From: Saprospiraceae bacterium UBA3362
GTDB taxonomy: Bacteria > Bacteroidota > Bacteroidia > Chitinophagales > Saprospiraceae
Direction: 5' to 3'
Assembly: GCA_002360455.1 (NCBI GenBank)
Contig: DEQQ01000008.1
Coordinates: 1-49,902 of the forward strand
Length of the DNA: 49,902 nucleotides
In this document: positions 45,602 through 49,902 of the stretch, piece after piece
Position numbering within the stretch: position 1 is the first letter of the stretch
Layout of the letters: each line of letters opens with the position of its first letter
Position numbers and translations under genes: made by a program
The notes under the pieces: generated by a model
Seen by the model: only the letters and a program-made list of their open reading frames with translations
The model's database searches: none
What the model was told of the DNA's origin: nothing

Positions 45602-48600
45602 TTAAATAAAATTTAAAACTCTGAATTCACCTTCATCCATCCAATAATCAGAATCAAAATTAGGTGGAATTAAAGTAAGTGTAAAAATCTTATCTCTAAA
45701 CTCTTGTTCTGATTGACTGTCTTTTATACTTTCAATTTTCATCTCTTCTTTGGACACAGAATTTTCTCTTGACAATACGAAATCGTACTTTCTATTTCTA
45801 TAGTTTGATAATTCACTCTGAATTTTATTTAATAATTGATCTTCGGGAACACCATCAGAAATAAATTTATTTTTAAAATAATTTTCATTAAAATTTAGCT
45901 GATATAATGGCTTAGAAGGATAATTGATTGTGTTGATCTGCTTGATTGCTAAAAAAATAGGAATAGAAATATTTTTAATTTCAATTTCTGATTTGGTTGG
46001 AGTCAAATACATTGTATCAATATTCTTTGTCATTCTATTATAATTACCAATATAATTGGCAGTAGATGTTAAATTTAATTTAATAACATTAGTATTTAAT
46101 TTAAATCCATTTATTTTCTTTAATCTACCTGCCAATGTGTATATCATAGCACCAACGGCCACTGTAGTTTTGGGGTCTATAATATAACCTTTTGGATCTG
46201 TAAATGGATACCAAGTTCCGATTTGGTAATCTGCCATTGAAATTATTCTATCTGGGCTTACAGGGAACTCTTCCATAAATAAATTTCTAATATGTTTTAT
46301 TTCAACTGGTTTACCAGCTAATAAAAATATATCACAAGCACTATTGTGTATAATGAAAGAAATTTGTTTAAATAGTTTTTTAAATTTGTAATCTATAATA
46401 TTATTTACCTTTTCTAATGAAAACTCCCAAACTATTTCCCTAAAATTAAATCCTTCACCAAAAAAATCGTTTATGTAGTTTATCAAACTTTCATTAGGGC
46501 AGTTTGAAGAAAAAACATCATCAAATGTAAATTCCGATTGCATTGACTTTCCATCTTTGGCATAATAAAGCAATTTACTCGCGATGGGTACTAAGACTTG
46601 CTTTACAAAATATTTTCTAAAGTATCTATGTTGATTTCCCATAGCCGCTGAATGTTCACCAAAAAAACGCAATATCTTATCCACAGCATTTTTACACCCT
46701 TTGGCTTCTGCATATCTACGTATTTGCCCATTACCATACCCACGTGGATCATATTGATCTGCCCCATCTATTAATAATTGATGAATTACCTCCTTAAACA
46801 AATCATCCCCGGCTAAGGTATAAGTTTCATAAAAAATAGGTTCTGGAGTAAGATGCGGATAAATATCATCATTATCAAAACTGTACTTGTTGATCATCAA
46901 GTCTGTAGTTCCACCACCAATATCCAAAGTCCCTACAGTTAAATTATATGATTCTCCATATTTTTTACCATAAATCTCAAAAAAGTCTTTAAAATTACTA
47001 GAATACTTTTTTGCAATCTCGGCATAAATATAATTAATTTGACTGCATGATGCTTCATCATAAATCCAGTCTAGGCGTTCATCTAATTTATCATCCTCCT
47101 TAGCAATATCCTTAGGTCGAGGTATAATTTCAATTTCAGAAATATTATTTTTTATATTCACTTCCTTTTGGATTGAATTATTAGCTATTAAGTCCCTAAA
47201 ATTAAATTCTTCTCGGACTGGTAGTGAAGGAGATTTTTTAATTTCTTGTTCATATTTACTCATTATTTCAACTGCCTTTCTTGCAGAATCCCTCAATTCA
47301 AATTGCTCAAATTCAGACATAGCAGTAGGGCATGTTATTACAATTGATCTAAGTTTCCTCAGCTTTTTACTATCTCCATCCACATCAGATCTAAAATCAT
47401 AAGAATTGATTTGCGATTTTGCATGATTTAATATTTCAATAAAAACAAATACCATCAATGAAGATTTACACCAGTGTGAAGAAGCATTCGTAGCTTTTTC
47501 TAATACTTTTCCTTCTTCACTTAAAAATCCGGTCAAAGATTCAAAAACTACGTGTTTCCTTTCATGCTGATCTAACTCTTTATTGGTTAATGAAATAAAC
47601 TCCCAAGGTTTTGGAGATGGCGAGGTATCCCATAAATATCTTTTTGGAGAAGAAATAGTATTAAGTGGTTCATCAAATCCATACCTTGAAACATCAAACT
47701 TGTTTAATAAAATTTGTGCTTCCTCACCTAATCTTACTACACTAGCCCAAGAAAAGACATTATTGTAATTTGGAATAGAAATAGCGCCAAATTTTGCGCT
47801 ATTAAAAGTTAAATTCATTGCAAAAGGATCCTCATAATAAATATTTGGTTCAGTCAAATTCCTAATTTGTAATTTTTTAACTGATGTGAAGTTATAGCTA
47901 TCAAAGCCCATAGAATCTTCAAACAAAAGTCCGCATGTACGCGAATTGCCGATATCGAGAACTAGATCCACATTTATACAATCACTTACATTGGATTTAT
48001 ACAAATACACATTAGGAACATAACTGTTTACTGAAAGAAAATTAATTAAATACAAATAATCTGACAAATGCTTTAAAGACTCTTCTTTGTGCCTTCCATT
48101 CAACTTGGCTACAATTTTTAATGCCTCTTCAACCCATAAATTTTTGCCTTCATTATTTAGAAATTTCATATTAAGATGTGTGTCATTACACAAATAAAAT
48201 AAATTTCTATTTTCATTACTATCTAAATCATTTAGTAAAACTCTATCTTCAATTTCATTATTTGTAGTCGTATCGAAAATTAGATTAACAGAATATAAGG
48301 AAGAATTATCATTCTTTTCTATTAGCTTAATATACATTCTAGCCCAACCCGAAGGACCATAAATAAAAGCATTTTCGTTGAAAGCGTTTTTATTAAAATA
48401 TGGCACTGGAATCCAATGACCTACGAAAGTCGAAATAACATTATTAATATTATTAATTGAAATTACTTTATCTTCATTGATAGCTACCTTGGTAGTAAAA
48501 TCCGTTTCTATAAGTCTGCCTTTATCATCATGATCTAATTGTTTATATAAATAAAACTTTTCTGTCTCTTGATGAAAATATACAGAATGTAATTCAATTG

Positions 48601-48736
48601 ACTCTTTATTATCAAAAAAGTTATTCCTCTTTTCTTCATAAAAATAAAGAGTATTAGATCTATTATTTTTGGTCTCAATAATAATTTCCTTAGAGTAAAA
48701 TTGCAATCCAGTATTTGTTAAAAGAGATATTACCAT
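45602..48736 (-). CDS. srfB: SrfB-like actin/Hsp70-fold ATPase
   Basis: This protein has 1044 residues. Residues 1-250 are a beta-rich N-terminal domain. The actin/Hsp70 nucleotide fold follows: phosphate-1 VDLVLDIGNSRTCGLLFED (256-274), a conserved SIVITCPTAMSEFE region (464-477), phosphate-2 GTLDIGGGTTDLMINKY (602-618), and the adenosine motif CDIFLLAGKPVEI (801-813). The C-terminal part includes IGTWYPF...IDPKTTVAVGAMIYTLA (839-869), which matches the WYPF/DPKTTAVVGAM signature I associate with SrfB. No signal or membrane helix is present. It is the first gene of the operon (ATG 48736) and directly precedes the SrfC-like gene. SrfB is annotated as a putative virulence factor in Salmonella; its activity is unknown. 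Confidence 0.82.
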   Translation of the reverse strand: MVISLLTNTGLQFYSKEIIIETKNNRSNTLYFYEEKRNNFFDNKESIELHSVYFHQETEKFYLYKQLDHDDKGRLIETDFTTKVAINEDKVISINNINNVISTFVGHWIPVPYFNKNAFNENAFIYGPSGWARMYIKLIEKNDNSSLYSVNLIFDTTTNNEIEDRVLLNDLDSNENRNLFYLCNDTHLNMKFLNNEGKNLWVEEALKIVAKLNGRHKEESLKHLSDYLYLINFLSVNSYVPNVYLYKSNVSDCINVDLVLDIGNSRTCGLLFEDSMGFDSYNFTSVKKLQIRNLTEPNIYYEDPFAMNLTFNSAKFGAISIPNYNNVFSWASVVRLGEEAQILLNKFDVSRYGFDEPLNTISSPKRYLWDTSPSPKPWEFISLTNKELDQHERKHVVFESLTGFLSEEGKVLEKATNASSHWCKSSLMVFVFIEILNHAKSQINSYDFRSDVDGDSKKLRKLRSIVITCPTAMSEFEQFELRDSARKAVEIMSKYEQEIKKSPSLPVREEFNFRDLIANNSIQKEVNIKNNISEIEIIPRPKDIAKEDDKLDERLDWIYDEASCSQINYIYAEIAKKYSSNFKDFFEIYGKKYGESYNLTVGTLDIGGGTTDLMINKYSFDNDDIYPHLTPEPIFYETYTLAGDDLFKEVIHQLLIDGADQYDPRGYGNGQIRRYAEAKGCKNAVDKILRFFGEHSAAMGNQHRYFRKYFVKQVLVPIASKLLYYAKDGKSMQSEFTFDDVFSSNCPNESLINYINDFFGEGFNFREIVWEFSLEKVNNIIDYKFKKLFKQISFIIHNSACDIFLLAGKPVEIKHIRNLFMEEFPVSPDRIISMADYQIGTWYPFTDPKGYIIDPKTTVAVGAMIYTLAGRLKKINGFKLNTNVIKLNLTSTANYIGNYNRMTKNIDTMYLTPTKSEIEIKNISIPIFLAIKQINTINYPSKPLYQLNFNENYFKNKFISDGVPEDQLLNKIQSELSNYRNRKYDFVLSRENSVSKEEMKIESIKDSQSEQEFRDKIFTLTLIPPNFDSDYWMDEGEFRVLNFI

Positions 48737-48799
48737 ATTTTTGTATTCTTCAATTAAAAATTAAAATATATAATTACCATAATTCTATCAAGTTATTTT

Positions 48800-49645
48800 T
48801 TACATTAAAGTGAATATTAATTCAACCGCTAAATGATCTGAAAGCATTACGGATTTTTGTTTTACTGATTCGCAACGTAGTTTTCCTACAAAGTCTATGA
48901 CTTTGGACGATTGATATTTCAGATTAGAAAATTTATATAAGATATTATCTTCTGCGCTAGAGAGATAATCTCCATCAGAACATTCTTTTTTTAATGTAGT
49001 TTTTTCGCCATTTAAAGCATGTGAATATGCATTTTGTTTTAGTTGCCTAAAGGCCTCATCTTGGATAACAAGGTTCATATCACCTGCAAAAATTACATTA
49101 GACATATTTTGATTCATTATCCATCTGCTTATGTGCATGATCTCATCTCTTTCAGGAAATTCTTTCGTGTGGGTACAAGCATGATAATTGAGAATACTCA
49201 GTTCTTTTTGTCCCATCCTAAATGAGATTAAATAAGGTTCTCTTTCTACCGTATGGGCTAGTTCTTTTATGAGTGTAGGTCTTCCTCCAATAACTTGTAT
49301 TTGAGATGCTTTCCAAACAAATGCATATTTTTCTACCTTCTGTGGTGAAGTATAAATCGTAGGATCACTGATGCGATAATCCCAGCTTGAACCTTTTCTA
49401 TTGAGAGCATTTACCAGTCTTGCTACTGCTTTGGCACCAGCCGGATCTCTAGCTACCACTTCTTGTATAGCAATGATATCAGCGTGAGCTAATACATCAG
49501 CAATTAATTCTATTTCAGCATCAGATCTAGAACCACCAAAGTCCCGGATATTCCATGAAATGAAAGTTAATTTCCGAGCTGATATTGCACTAGAAAAGAC
49601 TAAACATAAAAATACTGTAGCATTGAATATTGTAGAATTTCTCAT
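48800..49645 (-). CDS. Secreted DNase I-like endonuclease/exonuclease/phosphatase protein
   Basis: 281 residues from ATG 49645 (MRNSTIFNATVFLCLVFSSA), which gives a signal peptide; an upstream frame to 49696 is open but lacks support. The EEP fold residues are visible: Asn32 in SWNIRDFG, Glu62 in IIAIQEV, catalytic His155 in LNYHACTH, Asp189 and Asn191 in AGDMNL, Asp233-Asn234, and the final SDH (269-271) in LSDHLAVEL. The active site is therefore complete, and DNase activity is the likeliest function, although EEP proteins may also hydrolyse phosphoinositides. It lies 63 nt upstream of the SrfB-like gene on the same strand. Co-transcription is possible; the gene has its own promoter-like box at 49710-49717. 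Confidence 0.88.
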   Translation of the reverse strand: MRNSTIFNATVFLCLVFSSAISARKLTFISWNIRDFGGSRSDAEIELIADVLAHADIIAIQEVVARDPAGAKAVARLVNALNRKGSSWDYRISDPTIYTSPQKVEKYAFVWKASQIQVIGGRPTLIKELAHTVEREPYLISFRMGQKELSILNYHACTHTKEFPERDEIMHISRWIMNQNMSNVIFAGDMNLVIQDEAFRQLKQNAYSHALNGEKTTLKKECSDGDYLSSAEDNILYKFSNLKYQSSKVIDFVGKLRCESVKQKSVMLSDHLAVELIFTLM

Positions 49646-49709
49646 GATATTATTATTTATACATTCAGCTTTGATTGATTTAAATAGTACAAACATTTAT
49701 TGTGGTGCG

Positions 49710-49717
49710 CAAATATA
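49710..49717 (-). promoter_or_regulatory. Bacteroidota -7 box upstream of the nuclease and possibly the SrfB/SrfC operon
   Basis: TATATTTG on the minus strand fits TAnnTTTG and lies 64 nt before the nuclease ATG 49645. No clear -33 TTTG is present. No equally good box is visible in the 63 nt between the nuclease and the SrfB-like gene, so this could be the promoter for the whole series. Confidence 0.4.
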
Positions 49718-49902
49718 AAAAAATTGCTTTCTTTAGTAAATATTTTTTAATAAAAAATATTTAATTTTGTATATTTACAAATATTTGACTAAACAAGAAG
49801 CTATTTTTTTAAATAGTTATTATTTAGATAATTACATATTTAAAATTAATTAAATGTAACAAATAAAATATATAATAGACTGCACTGCCCCCCTATAAAC
49901 TG
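49718..49902. other. AT-rich end of the window, no gene seen
   Basis: Very AT-rich sequence upstream of the nuclease. It contains a 10-bp palindrome CAAATATTTG (49778-49787) and a small hairpin CTATTT-TTTT-AAATAG (49801-49816). No open frame, tRNA or known repeat is evident. Confidence 0.45.

Noticed and set aside
25182..48736. Reading the operon as a type VI secretion, contractile injection, CBASS or gasdermin system
   Set aside because: No sheath, tube, baseplate, spike, cyclic-nucleotide synthase or gasdermin-like gene is present; the P-loop proteins and the protease alone do not justify those names.
49778..49816. Palindrome CAAATATTTG and hairpin CTATTT/AAATAG near the right edge as an operator or terminator
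   Set aside because: In sequence this AT-rich, short symmetrical matches are expected by chance, and no gene context is visible.
1..49902. CRISPR arrays, tRNA and rRNA genes, transposases
   Set aside because: I looked for regular repeats, cloverleaf acceptor patterns and transposase motifs on both strands and found none that holds up.

Overview
This window looks like a chromosomal segment of a Bacteroidota bacterium, most like an environmental Saprospiraceae-type genome. The evidence is a TonB-dependent receptor with a carboxypeptidase-regulatory-like front domain, proteins with type IX secretion (T9SS) style C-terminal domains, a long Bacteroidota-type SecA, a Tgt without its usual zinc ligands, an HGxxHxxGYxDK-type YbeY, frequent TTG starts, and promoters of the TTTG/TAnnTTTG type. 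I saw no rRNA, tRNA, CRISPR array or transposase.

Layout. 1-2715 (-): most of a TonB-dependent receptor, cut by the window edge. 2951-3667 (+): a family 2 glycosyltransferase. 3671-10179 (-): a cell-surface glycan operon, read in the order GT2, GT4, hddA, gmhA, an HddC-GmhB fusion, a thioredoxin-fold protein and queE. Together hddA, gmhA and the fusion would make GDP-D-glycero-alpha-D-manno-heptose. 10760-18318 (+): housekeeping genes secA, a SPOR-like protein, rodA, tgt and an LptF/LptG permease. 18378-25005 (-): aspS, a secreted protein split by an in-frame stop, a YbeY/alkyltransferase-like fusion, and comM. Three structured intergenic elements lie among these genes: two copies of a hairpin repeat (14145-14193 and 22594-22643) and a GC-rich multi-hairpin element (20281-20390).

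25182-48736 (-) is the most interesting part. It holds fifteen tightly packed genes, with gaps of 0-15 nt or short overlaps, in a strikingly AT-rich stretch. In transcription order they are: a SrfB-like actin/Hsp70-fold ATPase, a SrfC-like large P-loop NTPase, a membrane-anchored subtilisin, a four-helix membrane protein, a GTPase-like protein, two membrane proteins with a repeated four-cysteine module, several coiled-coil envelope proteins, a single-pass protein with beta-domains, a thrombospondin type-3-like protein, an outer-envelope/DUF5683-like protein, a probable lipoprotein and a T9SS-type surface protein. A secreted DNase I-like nuclease (48800-49645) lies just upstream. My inference is that this is one trans-envelope machine: cytosolic NTPases are coupled through single-pass membrane proteins to a periplasmic protease and to cell-surface components. 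Its function is unknown; SrfB and SrfC are named as putative virulence factors in Salmonella and have no well-established biochemical role that I know of.
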